Assembly: GCA_036845225.1 (NCBI GenBank)
Contig: DAIUEJ010000058.1
Span: 1-15,765, forward strand
DNA from: FEN-680 sp036845225
Lineage (GTDB): Bacteria; Actinomycetota; Geothermincolia; Fen-727; Anoxymicrobiaceae
Reading direction: 5' to 3'
Length of the DNA stretch: 15,765 nucleotides
This document shows, in pieces, positions 1 through 7,281 of the stretch (the first letter of the stretch is position 1; every line of letters begins with the position of its first letter). A model generated the notes under the pieces. That model did no database searches and was not told the origin of the DNA. It saw only the letters and a list, made by a program, of their open reading frames with translations. A program made the position numbers and the translations under genes.

Positions 1-37
1 TGGCAAGAGTGTCAATAATTCCGGCCCTGGCGCTGGC

Positions 38-64
38 GAGGGGAACCCCCTCTGTGTATAGAAT
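38..64 (+). promoter_or_regulatory. Possible promoter and small inverted repeat upstream of the DUF2892 gene
   Basis: A 6-bp inverted repeat lies at 38-43 and 47-52 (GAGGGG and CCCCTC around AAC). A -10-like TAGAAT follows at 59-64. No good -35 hexamer is visible at the normal distance, so the promoter call is weak. The placement 45 bases before the ATG at 109 is the main support. Confidence 0.25.
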
Positions 65-108
65 GTAACTTGCACGTCGGAGAAGCATCCAACCTCGGGG
101 GTGACGCC

Positions 109-378
109 ATGTCCAAGAAGGAGAAGAAGGAAAAGAAAAAGTGGAAGTTCTTCTGGAAGAACGTAGGTGGCCTGGGAAGGCTGAACCGGATCGTCGCCGG
201 GGTCGCGATGCTCTACGGGGCGTCCAAGATGAAGGACGACATGCCGAAGTCGGCGGCCCTTGCCGCTTTCGGCACTTACCTCATCGTCATCGGTGGGCTG
301 TTCGGATGGTGTTCGCTGCGAGCCACGCTGCACAGGCCCACCAAGTGCGCCCGCAGGCGCCACTACCCCGAGGACTGA
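109..378 (+). CDS. Small YgaP/DUF2892-like membrane protein
   Basis: An 89-residue protein. The ATG at 109 is preferred over an in-frame TTG at 70 because GGGGGTGA lies just upstream and the predicted protein then begins with a Lys-rich cytoplasmic tail (residues 2-18). Residues 20-70 match the pattern of the DUF2892 (YgaP transmembrane) family: a Gly-Arg-Asn-Arg start (GRLNRIVAGVAMLYGAS), two hydrophobic helices at about 27-40 and 50-68, and a Cys-containing end, GWCSLRATL. In other proteins this domain is a two-helix membrane module that occurs alone or next to rhodanese domains. No rhodanese is present here, so the function is unknown. The gene stands alone and is followed by a dispersed repeat and a terminator. 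Confidence 0.8.
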   Translation: MSKKEKKEKKKWKFFWKNVGGLGRLNRIVAGVAMLYGASKMKDDMPKSAALAAFGTYLIVIGGLFGWCSLRATLHRPTKCARRRHYPED

Positions 379-380
379 AC

Positions 381-407
381 GCAAAAAGGGGCCAGGCACC
401 TTTTTGC
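381..407 (+). repeat. 27-bp palindromic dispersed element, copy 1
   Basis: The element begins two bases after the stop codon at 376-378. It has perfect 9-bp arms, GCAAAAAGG and CCTTTTTGC, around a GGCCAGGCA centre. A second copy of identical length and the same layout lies at 12605-12631, also two bases after a stop codon. The core GGGGCCAGGCACC is of the type I recall as a common dispersed REP-like sequence in bacterial genomes. It could fold as a hairpin in the mRNA tail. Confidence 0.8.
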
Positions 408-417
408 ATCTATCTAC

Positions 418-452
418 AAAGGCCGGGTCTTCCAAGGCCCGGCTTTGTTCTT
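418..452 (+). terminator. Rho-independent terminator after the DUF2892 gene
   Basis: GCCGGG at 422-427 pairs with CCCGGC at 438-443. Inner pairing continues through CTT/AAG, and the outer AAA/TTT pair lies just outside. A T-rich tract (TTTGTTCTT) follows at 444-452. It sits 40 bases after the stop codon of the small membrane protein and before the acyl-CoA synthetase gene. Confidence 0.8.
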
Positions 453-578
453 CCCTGCTGCGAGGCACAACAGGCTCCAACTGCTGTAACATTGTCCGTT
501 GTCGGTGATGCCGCGCGGTAGCCGGGGCACGGCAGTACGCGCCGACCGACATCAGATAAACTGAAAGGATGATCGCGC

Positions 579-2039
579 TTGAGACGACTGGACAACCTCG
601 ATTACCTGTTCAACCCCCGCTCCATCGCCTTCGTCGGCGCGACCCAGGCGAAGGTCAAGTGGGGATTCATCGTGTTCAACAACCTCATCGTCGCAGGGTA
701 TGAGGGCGCTCTCTACCCCGTCAACCCGGGCCACACCGAGCTGATGGGGATGCCCTGCTACCCCAGCGTCCGCGACATCCCCGCCGACGTCGACCTCGCC
801 GTCTTCACCGTGCCCGCGGCAAGCGTACCGGGCGCGCTGGACGACTGCGCGGCCAAGGGTGTGAAGGCGGGCCTGGTTATAAGCGCCGGCTTCAGCGAGC
901 TGGGTGAAGAAGGCGCCGCGCGCGAAGCCGAGCTGGTCCGCAAGGCAGACGAGGCCGGGATGGTCCTGGTGGGCCCGAACTGCCAGGGGGTGTGCTGCCC
1001 GGCGAGCCACCTCTACCCCTGGATGCCGCCGTTCTATCCTCCGGCGGGTTCGGTCGGGGTCATCTGCCAGAGCGGGAACATCCTCAACATGCTGATCGGC
1101 GAGGCGCTCGACGCCGGCTTCGGAATATCCAAGGGTGTCTCCAGCGGCAACGAGGCTCAGTTGAAGACGGAGGACTTCTTCTCCTACCTCGCGGGCGACC
1201 CCTCGACCGAAGTCATCGTGGCCTACATCGAAGGCGTCGAAGACGGCCGCCGATTTTTCGAGATGTCGCGCGAGGCGGCGCTCGCCAAGCCGGTCGTGGT
1301 CCTCAAAGGCGGGCGCACCAGCCCGGGCATGAAGGCAGCCGCGTCCCACACCGGAGCGCTGGCCGTGAGCGCGGACGTGTTCGAGTCGGCATGCCGGCAG
1401 GCGGGACTGACCGTGGCGGGCACCATCGAAGAGGCGGGCATCGTGGCGAGCTCTTTCGTGAACCGGCCGCTTCCAAAAGGAAGGCGGGTCGGGATAGTCA
1501 CAGGCGGCGGGGGCCTCGGTGTCATATCCGCTGACGCGTGCTACGACATGGGGCTCGAGATCCCGGCGCTCTCGAGCGAGACGCTCGACAAGGTGGGCGC
1601 CCTGCTGCCTGAGTACTGGGTCCCCGGAAACCCCATCGACCTGGTGGCGGGACTCGACCTCACCGTCGTCCAGCCGATCCTCGAAGCACTTATGACGAGC
1701 GGCGAGGTGGACTCTGTACTCTTCATCTTCATCGAGTCGCAGAGGAGCAAAGGGGTCAAGATCCAGGACGCGGGCGGGCTTGGCATAGAGGTCGGCGCCC
1801 TGTGGGACATGATGACCGCGAAGCTTGCAGGTTACCTCAAAGAGCTGTACGGCCTCGCCGCCGAGACTGGCGTCCCCCTCTACGTCGCCTCGAACTTCGA
1901 CAGAGTAGGCGGGGCGGAGCCGGGAACACTGGGCGGGGGCGACAACCCGATGGTCTACATCGACGTGGAATCAGCTTGCACCGCCATTGCGGCGATGTGC
2001 GATTACGGCGATTTCAGGCGGGGAGCCGGCAGGAGCTAG
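579..2039 (+). CDS. ADP-forming acyl-CoA synthetase, alpha subunit-like (CoA-binding/succinyl-CoA ligase fold)
   Basis: A 486-residue protein. It starts at TTG with AAAGGATGA 7-15 bases upstream; no in-frame ATG is better placed. Residues 10-135 form a CoA-binding Rossmann domain (FNPRSIAFVGAT; YPVNP; GPNCQG at 132-137). Residues 150-295 and 300-460 look like the two ligase/flavodoxin-like domains. SHTGAL at 256-261 carries His257, the family's phosphohistidine position. TGGGGLG (308-314) and GNPIDL (350-355) are further family motifs. In this family acyl-CoA plus ADP and Pi is converted to acid plus ATP and CoA, or the reverse. The ATP-grasp beta domain that completes the reaction is absent here, so this is an alpha-type subunit whose partner must be elsewhere, or it has diverged. 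The stop codon overlaps the tatA stop tail to tail in a CTAG. Confidence 0.9.
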   Translation: MRRLDNLDYLFNPRSIAFVGATQAKVKWGFIVFNNLIVAGYEGALYPVNPGHTELMGMPCYPSVRDIPADVDLAVFTVPAASVPGALDDCAAKGVKAGLVISAGFSELGEEGAAREAELVRKADEAGMVLVGPNCQGVCCPASHLYPWMPPFYPPAGSVGVICQSGNILNMLIGEALDAGFGISKGVSSGNEAQLKTEDFFSYLAGDPSTEVIVAYIEGVEDGRRFFEMSREAALAKPVVVLKGGRTSPGMKAAASHTGALAVSADVFESACRQAGLTVAGTIEEAGIVASSFVNRPLPKGRRVGIVTGGGGLGVISADACYDMGLEIPALSSETLDKVGALLPEYWVPGNPIDLVAGLDLTVVQPILEALMTSGEVDSVLFIFIESQRSKGVKIQDAGGLGIEVGALWDMMTAKLAGYLKELYGLAAETGVPLYVASNFDRVGGAEPGTLGGGDNPMVYIDVESACTAIAAMCDYGDFRRGAGRS

Positions 2040-2242
2040 TTGTCGCTCGGCGGGCCCAGGATCATTTTCTCGAGCTCCGTCTGGACTTTCTTCTGGACGT
2101 CGCTCGTGGTGTTCTTGACCTTCTTGTAGTTGCCCATTGTCTCGCCCAGCATCTTGCCGACCTTGGGCAGCCTGGACGGCCCGAACACGATAAGGGCGAC
2201 CACGATAAGGATCACCAGCTCTGTTGGTCCCATTCCGAACAC
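2036..2242 (-). CDS. tatA: Twin-arginine translocase subunit TatA/TatE family
   Basis: A 68-residue protein. It starts at GTG (2240-2242) with AGAGAGG five bases upstream; a longer in-frame start at 2284 would add a non-homologous N-terminus. It has the full TatA layout: an N-terminal membrane helix at about 6-20 (PTELVILIVVALIVF), the hinge FGPSRLPKVGKMLGE (20-34), then an amphipathic helix and a charged tail. TatA forms the pore-like component of the Tat pathway, which exports folded proteins. No tatB or tatC lies next to it, so the partners must be encoded elsewhere. Its upstream region is shared with the divergent methyltransferase gene, and it ends against the acyl-CoA synthetase gene. 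The short tail and the motif also fit TatE or a TatA paralogue. Confidence 0.93.
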   Translation of the reverse strand: MFGMGPTELVILIVVALIVFGPSRLPKVGKMLGETMGNYKKVKNTTSDVQKKVQTELEKMILGPPSDN

Positions 2243-2312
2243 GTCAACCTCTCTTTCATCGGAACAGCCCGTAGATACTACCATACAACGCTCGCGGGGC
2301 TTTCCCTGCGGC

Positions 2313-2343
2313 GCGACAAAGGCGGCGCGCAGTCCGATACAAT
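2313..2343 (+). promoter_or_regulatory. Probable promoter of the methyltransferase gene
   Basis: TACAAT at 2338-2343 is a good -10 hexamer. A weak -35 candidate, GCGACA, lies at 2313-2318 with a 19-base spacer. The -10 overlaps an ATG at 2342, so transcription would begin near 2350. This argues for translation from the ATG at 2369, which has AAAGGGG in front of it. Confidence 0.45.
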
Positions 2344-2368
2344 GGTCGGGACCAGCAAAGGGGTACAG

Positions 2369-3457
2369 ATGTTCCTGCTTTCAGAAAGCGAATCGAACCA
2401 ATGGAGTGAGCTCGCCAGGCACGCGCTCGAGGACGGTCCGGCCGGGCCGCGGGACCACGCCTTCGTTGTCGCTCCGACAATGCGCGCTGCATTCTTCTAC
2501 TACGTGGGGGGCCTGTTCGCGGCGGCGGGCCTCGTGAGCGATGCGAGGAGATGGCTCGAGGCCGGGCGCGATATCGAGCCGATACCCGCCTGCGCCTGCC
2601 TGCTCGACGTGTTGGACCGGCACGGCGACACACTGGTCATCCCCGAGGTCATCTTCAGCGACCCCAGGCCGTGGGGCCACTTCGCGGGATTGCCGACTCT
2701 ACGCACAGCCAGGGAGAATTTTCTGAGGATCGCCACCGACTCGCTGCCGCATTTCGAGGAGCCTCTGAGATTGATCGACGTCGGCTGCGGGAGCGGTGAG
2801 CTGGGAGTCAGGCTGATGCGGTCTCTCATCGAGGCCGGCAAAGTCGGCCGCGTCGGCGCGGTCGCGCTGATTGACCCCTCGGCGGGAATGCTCGAGGCCG
2901 CGGGCAGGAACGTTGCAGAAGCGTTCCCGGGGGCGGAGATCCGTCTCATCCAATCGCGGCTCGAGGACGCGGGCGCCCTCGGCGAGCGCTACGACGTGGC
3001 CCTCGCCTCCTCTTCCGTCCATCACATGCCCGCGGAGCTCAAGGCCGAACACCTCGGAGCGCTCTCCGGGTCCATAGATCACTTCCTGCTCTCGGAGCTC
3101 GAGGCGAACCACGACTACCCCGAGCAGTCGTCCCCGGAGCTGGCTTTCTCGGCATACCAGATATTTGGCAGGGGGATCCAGTGGATATTCACCGAGGACG
3201 CCCCCGACGAAGTCCGCCGCGCCTGCGCCGATACCTTCCTGATGACCGAGGCCATCTCGATACTGACCAGGCCCCGCGGCGAACGGACGGAGTATCACAT
3301 GCTCCGGGGGCAGTGGCGGGCGTTGCTCGACCTGGTGATGAGAGGCTTCTGCTGCGTGTGCGACTCGACGTGCTACGCGGACGAGTACGTGGAGCAGTTC
3401 ATGGTCCACTACGCCAGAGAAGCGCCACCCGCGTCGCGCTACTCGATCACGTCTTGA
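2369..3457 (+). CDS. Class I SAM-dependent methyltransferase with helical N-terminal region
   Basis: A 362-residue protein. ATG 2369 follows AAAGGGG five bases upstream; the earlier in-frame ATG at 2342 lies inside the likely -10 box. Residues 1-125 are helical with no recognised domain. Residues 133-245 form the Rossmann core: LIDVGCGSGELG (135-146) is the SAM-binding motif I, LIDPSAGML (167-175) is the acidic strand region, and ALASSSVHHM (211-220) matches the post-III region typical of small-molecule methyltransferases. The C-terminal part has a Cys cluster, CCVCDSTC (328-335), that could bind metal. The substrate cannot be told from the sequence. The gene is divergent from tatA and its end overlaps the zinc-ribbon gene on the minus strand by 11 bases. 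Confidence 0.8.
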   Translation: MFLLSESESNQWSELARHALEDGPAGPRDHAFVVAPTMRAAFFYYVGGLFAAAGLVSDARRWLEAGRDIEPIPACACLLDVLDRHGDTLVIPEVIFSDPRPWGHFAGLPTLRTARENFLRIATDSLPHFEEPLRLIDVGCGSGELGVRLMRSLIEAGKVGRVGAVALIDPSAGMLEAAGRNVAEAFPGAEIRLIQSRLEDAGALGERYDVALASSSVHHMPAELKAEHLGALSGSIDHFLLSELEANHDYPEQSSPELAFSAYQIFGRGIQWIFTEDAPDEVRRACADTFLMTEAISILTRPRGERTEYHMLRGQWRALLDLVMRGFCCVCDSTCYADEYVEQFMVHYAREAPPASRYSITS

Positions 3458-4295
3458 ACTTGACAGTCTTGAGCAGGTTCTGGAAGGCCCCGTTCGTGCC
3501 CGTCGGCTTCTTCGCCTGGAACCCGAACAGGTAGAGGACGCCCCCGTTTTCCACGAAGGTGACGTCGCAGTCGAAGGTCATACCCGAGTACGAGGCGGTG
3601 TACTTCATGCTGAGCCCCGGAGAGCCCGCGACCGTGACGTCGCTGAAGGTGAGCCCTGTCACGGCGGAGCCTGCCGGCATGTTGGCCGTGATACTCGAGG
3701 CGGTCGCGCCGCGGACCCGCGACTTGAAGGTTTCGAAATCGATGGTCATCCCCTTGATGGAGCCGACCGCGAGGTAGTAGGCGGCGTTTGTCTCGGTGTT
3801 GCCGTCGGCCAGTTCGGTCTCAACGCTCATCTGGCCGCCGGTGTTGGCCGCGGCGGCGATCCCGAAGCCCGACCCGGTGACGTGCTTCCAGTTCCCGGGG
3901 TAGGTGAACGAGATGCCGGAGGTCGGGCTCTTAAACGTCTTCGGACGGGTCAGGACCCAGTCCGCGGCGTACCAGCCGATCGCGAAGCAGACCGCGATGA
4001 CGACTATCCTCAGGACCCACACCAGCGTCGGGTCCATGGTCTTTACCTTCTTGATGGGAGGAAGCGCCCCCGTTGGCGAGAACCCGAATGCATCGTAGGC
4101 GCCCGGCGGCGGGCCTGTGTACGCCCCGGGGGACACACCGGGCACCGCAGGAGGGGTAAACGCGCCGGGCGGCAGTTGTTGCTCGGGAGGAGCCGCAGGC
4201 ACCGGTGGTTGTTGTGGCTCGCCGAACCTGGCATGGCAGAGATTGCAGAAGGACGCCTCCTGCGGGTTCTCGGCGCCGCAATTCGGGCAGTTCAT
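3447..4295 (-). CDS. Zinc-ribbon, Pro-rich, single-pass membrane protein with PsbP-like C-terminal domain
   Basis: A 282-residue protein. It starts at ATG 4293-4295 with GGAGG seven bases upstream. Residues 1-22 are a zinc ribbon (Cys3, Cys6, Cys17, Cys20: MNCPNCG and FCNLC). Residues 27-80 are a Pro/Gly/Ala-rich linker. Residues 90-112 form one membrane helix (LVWVLRIVVIAVCFAIGWYAADW). Residues 120-282 resemble a PsbP-like/DUF1795 fold, with an opening typical of that group (SGISFTYPGNWKHV). The expected topology is a cytoplasmic ribbon with the folded domain outside. The gene starts 25 bases after the methyltransferase at 4321-5898 on the same strand, so they are probably co-transcribed. 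Its role is unknown; sensing or envelope scaffolding is only a guess. Confidence 0.82.
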   Translation of the reverse strand: MNCPNCGAENPQEASFCNLCHARFGEPQQPPVPAAPPEQQLPPGAFTPPAVPGVSPGAYTGPPPGAYDAFGFSPTGALPPIKKVKTMDPTLVWVLRIVVIAVCFAIGWYAADWVLTRPKTFKSPTSGISFTYPGNWKHVTGSGFGIAAAANTGGQMSVETELADGNTETNAAYYLAVGSIKGMTIDFETFKSRVRGATASSITANMPAGSAVTGLTFSDVTVAGSPGLSMKYTASYSGMTFDCDVTFVENGGVLYLFGFQAKKPTGTNGAFQNLLKTVKFKT

Positions 4296-4320
4296 CTTCG
4301 ACCTCCGGCTTTGAGACTCC

Positions 4321-5898
4321 TCAGGCTTGCCATATGCTCTCCACGCCCACGCCCAGCTCGCGCGTGTCGCCGTTGTGCAGGTGTTCGTCCGGCACGTAAG
4401 TCGTGGAGTTTCGTATCTCGACCTCCAGCACCTGCTCGTTGACACAACCGGCGGGCTTGGTCACCGATACCACACTCCGGCCTGTTCCAGTGACCTCGAA
4501 CCCTCCGGCAAGCACGCCGTTCACGTAGAAGGACCCGGCCGCCGCTCCCCCGCCGGCCGGGAAACCTCTCGCTCTCATGAAAACGGTTCGCGAGGCGGGC
4601 ACGTTCCTGATGTAGCAGTTCGCGCGCCGGTGGGTCCAGCGGAAAGGCGGCCCGCCTTCCACCGCCTCGACTTCTCTGAAACCCTTGCGCAACAGAGGCC
4701 TCCCTGCGCGCCGCATGTCGAGACTCCGCGGGATTCCGCCGACAGCAAGCATCCCCCGGTACACCTCTCCGAGCCGTTGCTTGTAGAGCTTCAGTCCGTA
4801 GATCTCGGGGTCTTCGCCCCCCGGCTGCAGCGGCGGGGCGGCGAGCGCGATCTCCGAGGCGATGATATCCCGCACGTCGCACACGACGTCGGAATCCCGG
4901 AGCGCGCGCGGCTTGCGCGCCTTGCGTGTGTTCCGCCTCCCTGTCACGTTCACAGCCGCGGTCGCCAGCGCCAGCTTGAACGAGCGGGCGAAGTCCAGCC
5001 TCTCGGCTTCCCGGTATCGCTGTTCGAACTCCGTGCCCAGCAGCCTGAAGAAACGCCTCGTCCTCTGCTGGCACGTCGGCGCGAAATACTCGAGGGCCAT
5101 GTCCGCGGTGTAGGGCAACAGGGGCACGGTCATGAAGAAGACGGGCTTCTTGCGCTCGTTCAACCCCTGCTCGTGGTCGAACAGGGCCTGCAGCTCGACC
5201 GATTCACTGTCCAGCACGGACCTCACCGGCTCCGAGGCAAGCACCACCATCCCTCCCGGGGCGGTCACCCTCGCCATCTCCTTGAGGGCGCCATGCATCC
5301 GGTCCAGGTGATGTATGGTCGAGCGGCAGAAGCATATATCGAACGCGGCGTCTTCAAACGGCAGCCGGTGGGCGTCAGCCATGACGCGCGAGAAATAACC
5401 TTCCGGAGCCTCACCGTGGTCCTGGCCGAAGTCCACTGCCTGGAGGTGCGTGTACTCCACGTCGGCCGCCACCACATCAGCCCCCAGCCCGGCGAAGTAG
5501 CGCGACGCCTGGCAGAGGTCGGCCCCGAGGTCAAGCACCCTGGTCCCCTCTGTTATCTCCAGACCGTCGACCGCGCGGGCGAAGAGTCGGTCCATGATGT
5601 CGCGCGTCACCTCGTGCTCGGTCGCCGCCTGGCGCTCACGGTCCTTCTCGAAGCCGCCGTCCTCCATCAGCGCCTCGGTGATCTCGACCCTCGCCAGGAA
5701 CTCGCTGACCATCGGCTTCCAGGTGGCGTCGATCACCGATAGAAACGCCACCCCGTCGAGTACGGGGAAGGCTGTGCCGCACCCCCGGCACGCCAACTCT
5801 CCCTCCCAGGCGCCGCCGTACCTCTCAGCCTTGACCGAGAGGTCGACCTTCCGGTAGCACCTTGGACACAGGAGAATATCGGCGAGTTCTTTCCTCAC
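4321..5898 (-). CDS. Methyltransferase with N-terminal Zn-binding (Trm112-like) segment and C-terminal beta-rich domain
   Basis: A 525-residue protein. It starts at GTG (5896-5898) with GGAAGG about five bases upstream; an upstream TTG-type extension to 6033 lacks family character. Residues 8-55 carry CPRC (11-14) and CRGC (37-40), as in the Trm112-like zinc segment often fused to methyltransferases. Residues 118-235 are a class I methyltransferase core: VLDLGAD (121-127, a degenerate motif I), DAHRLPFEDAAFD (175-187), and a CRSTIHHLDR stretch (191-200). Residues 240-410 are helical and unassigned. Residues 420-525 look like a beta-sandwich, ending in an NGDTRELGVGVESI pattern (509-522) that I associate with carbohydrate-related transferases. 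A glycan or lipid substrate is therefore possible but not shown. It is probably the first gene of an operon with the zinc-ribbon membrane protein. Confidence 0.8.
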   Translation of the reverse strand: MRKELADILLCPRCYRKVDLSVKAERYGGAWEGELACRGCGTAFPVLDGVAFLSVIDATWKPMVSEFLARVEITEALMEDGGFEKDRERQAATEHEVTRDIMDRLFARAVDGLEITEGTRVLDLGADLCQASRYFAGLGADVVAADVEYTHLQAVDFGQDHGEAPEGYFSRVMADAHRLPFEDAAFDICFCRSTIHHLDRMHGALKEMARVTAPGGMVVLASEPVRSVLDSESVELQALFDHEQGLNERKKPVFFMTVPLLPYTADMALEYFAPTCQQRTRRFFRLLGTEFEQRYREAERLDFARSFKLALATAAVNVTGRRNTRKARKPRALRDSDVVCDVRDIIASEIALAAPPLQPGGEDPEIYGLKLYKQRLGEVYRGMLAVGGIPRSLDMRRAGRPLLRKGFREVEAVEGGPPFRWTHRRANCYIRNVPASRTVFMRARGFPAGGGAAAGSFYVNGVLAGGFEVTGTGRSVVSVTKPAGCVNEQVLEVEIRNSTTYVPDEHLHNGDTRELGVGVESIWQA

Positions 5899-5945
5899 GT
5901 GCACCTTCCAGAGCAAGCGGGGCGAACGCCCTGCGGTATACGGAT

Positions 5946-5951
5946 ATTGTA
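5946..5951 (-). promoter_or_regulatory. Possible -10 box for the minus-strand methyltransferase operon
   Basis: Read on the minus strand, 5951-5946 is TACAAT, about 48 bases before the GTG start at 5898. No -35 hexamer is evident 16-18 bases further upstream, where the sequence is very GC-rich. Support is limited to the hexamer and its placement. Confidence 0.3.
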
Positions 5952-6036
5952 CTAGAGCGGCGCGGCCGGCGCCCTGCCGTCCGGGGCCCGCGGCGGGCGG
6001 GAAAGGCAACACAGGCGCCGAATAACGCGTCAAACC

Positions 6037-6067
6037 CTATTGCATAATGGCGGGCGCGCAATAGAAT
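6037..6067 (+). promoter_or_regulatory. Inverted repeat overlapping a likely -10 box of the L,D-transpeptidase gene
   Basis: CTATTGC at 6037-6043 and GCAATAG at 6058-6064 form a perfect 7-bp inverted repeat with a 14-base spacer. The right arm overlaps TAGAAT (6062-6067), a -10-like hexamer 29 bases before the TTG start. The dyad is placed as an operator would be, but no known regulator motif was recognised. Confidence 0.4.
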
Positions 6068-6096
6068 GTGCACATGAACGGCGGGGCGGAGGCAAC

Positions 6097-7239
6097 TTGA
6101 GGAACACCAGCGTCACATACAAGTCGATCATCTGGATCGGCGAGCAGAAGAGCTACAGGGTCACCCTCCTGGTAGGCGTGGCCTTTCTTGCTTTCCTGAT
6201 GCTGGCTGTCTGCCCGTTCCTGCTCGCCAACGACGCGCACTCGTTCGGGCGGTTCCCCGACGGTGCGAAGCTCCTGGGCGTAAGCGTGGGAGCGCTGACC
6301 AAGGACGCCGCGGTCGCGAAGTGCAAGGAGCAACTCTCAGGGCTCGCGTCCCAGCCTGTCACCCTCAAGGTAGACAACGAGAATTACGTCATCCCGGCCT
6401 CCGGCATCGGCCTCCAGCTCGACTACCAGAAGATGGTCGACGAGGCGTACAACCAGGCGTGGCACGTCAGCCTCGCGGAGCGGATGATCCGGCGGTTCCT
6501 GGGTAAGCCCAGGAAAGTGGACATTGCTGTCACCCGCGTCACCTACGACAGGACCATGCTCGCGGAGTTCGTGAACGGGGCGATGGGCTCCATCAACTGC
6601 AAGACCCGCAACGCCTTCCTGGACGTCTCGAGCGGCAGGGCGGTCATCATGCCGTCGAGGGACGGCCGCCAGGCCGATACGAACCAGGTCTTCACCGCCG
6701 CGGAGCAGGCTCTTCTCGCCGGGGAGCGGACGGTGAAAGTCCCACTGGTGAAGCGCATGCCCGCCAAAGCGACGCAGGTCAAGATCGAGAAGTTGATCCT
6801 CGTGAACCTCCACGACCACGTGCTATCCCTCTACAACGGGGACCAGCTCCTCGGGCAATGGTCCGTGGCAACAGGCTCGAAGAAGTATCCGACCTGCATC
6901 GGCCAGTGGAAGGTCGTCAAGGCGGAGAAGAACCCCACCTGGTACAACCGGGGCTCGACGTGGGCGGAGAACATGCCCGACAGCCTGCCTCCCGGGCCTG
7001 ACAACCCGCTCGGCACGCGCGCCATCACGATAAACGGCGGCGGTGTGCTCATCCACGGGACCCCCGACACCGGCTCGATCGGTTACTCCGCGTCCCACGG
7101 CTGCGTCCGCATGCGCATCCCTGAGGTAGAGGCCCTTTTCGAACACGTCACCATCGGGATGCCCGTCTACATCATCAGGGAGTCGGGCAACCCCGGGTGG
7201 GACTGCTCGAAGAAGCCGTTCTGGTGGGGAGCCGGATAG
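6097..7239 (+). CDS. Membrane-anchored L,D-transpeptidase (YkuD family) with peptidoglycan-binding-like N-terminal domain
   Basis: A 380-residue protein. The TTG at 6097 is chosen because GGAGG lies four bases upstream; the longer in-frame start at 6040 falls before the likely promoter. Residues 22-44 form one membrane helix after a short cytoplasmic tail. Residues 55-225 match the PG_binding_4-type region seen in related transpeptidases. Residues 230-360 are the YkuD catalytic domain: HG at 320-321 and SASHGCVRMR (331-340), giving the catalytic Cys336 with His334 and Arg338. Such enzymes form 3-3 cross-links in peptidoglycan or attach proteins to it, outside the membrane. The gene is a single unit and converges with the MFS gene, with 32 bases between the stops. 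The assignment to the catalytic family is firm; the exact cross-link made is not. Confidence 0.94.
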   Translation: MRNTSVTYKSIIWIGEQKSYRVTLLVGVAFLAFLMLAVCPFLLANDAHSFGRFPDGAKLLGVSVGALTKDAAVAKCKEQLSGLASQPVTLKVDNENYVIPASGIGLQLDYQKMVDEAYNQAWHVSLAERMIRRFLGKPRKVDIAVTRVTYDRTMLAEFVNGAMGSINCKTRNAFLDVSSGRAVIMPSRDGRQADTNQVFTAAEQALLAGERTVKVPLVKRMPAKATQVKIEKLILVNLHDHVLSLYNGDQLLGQWSVATGSKKYPTCIGQWKVVKAEKNPTWYNRGSTWAENMPDSLPPGPDNPLGTRAITINGGGVLIHGTPDTGSIGYSASHGCVRMRIPEVEALFEHVTIGMPVYIIRESGNPGWDCSKKPFWWGAG

Positions 7240-7259
7240 GCAGGACCCACTTGCGTGCC

Positions 7260-7281
7260 GCCTGACCGCAATCAGTCCGCG
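7260..7281 (-). repeat. Degenerate copy of the GGGGNCAGGC element at the MFS stop codon
   Basis: The plus-strand sequence GCCTGACCGCAATCAGTC closely resembles GCCTGACCCCAGTCAGTC at 14706-14723. Read on the minus strand it begins in the TGA stop of the MFS gene (7272-7274) and contains GCGGTCAGGC. CTGA and TCAG form short inverted arms. It lies between two convergent genes. Confidence 0.45.

Noticed and set aside
1802..2368. A 5' extension of the methyltransferase frame back to 1802
   Set aside because: It overlaps the acyl-CoA synthetase and tatA genes, lacks family character, and the likely promoter and Shine-Dalgarno site support the ATG at 2369.
4327..5742. A 471-codon plus-strand open frame antisense to the large methyltransferase
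   Set aside because: The composition is His/Arg/Pro-rich and featureless, while the minus strand has clear zinc and methyltransferase motifs.
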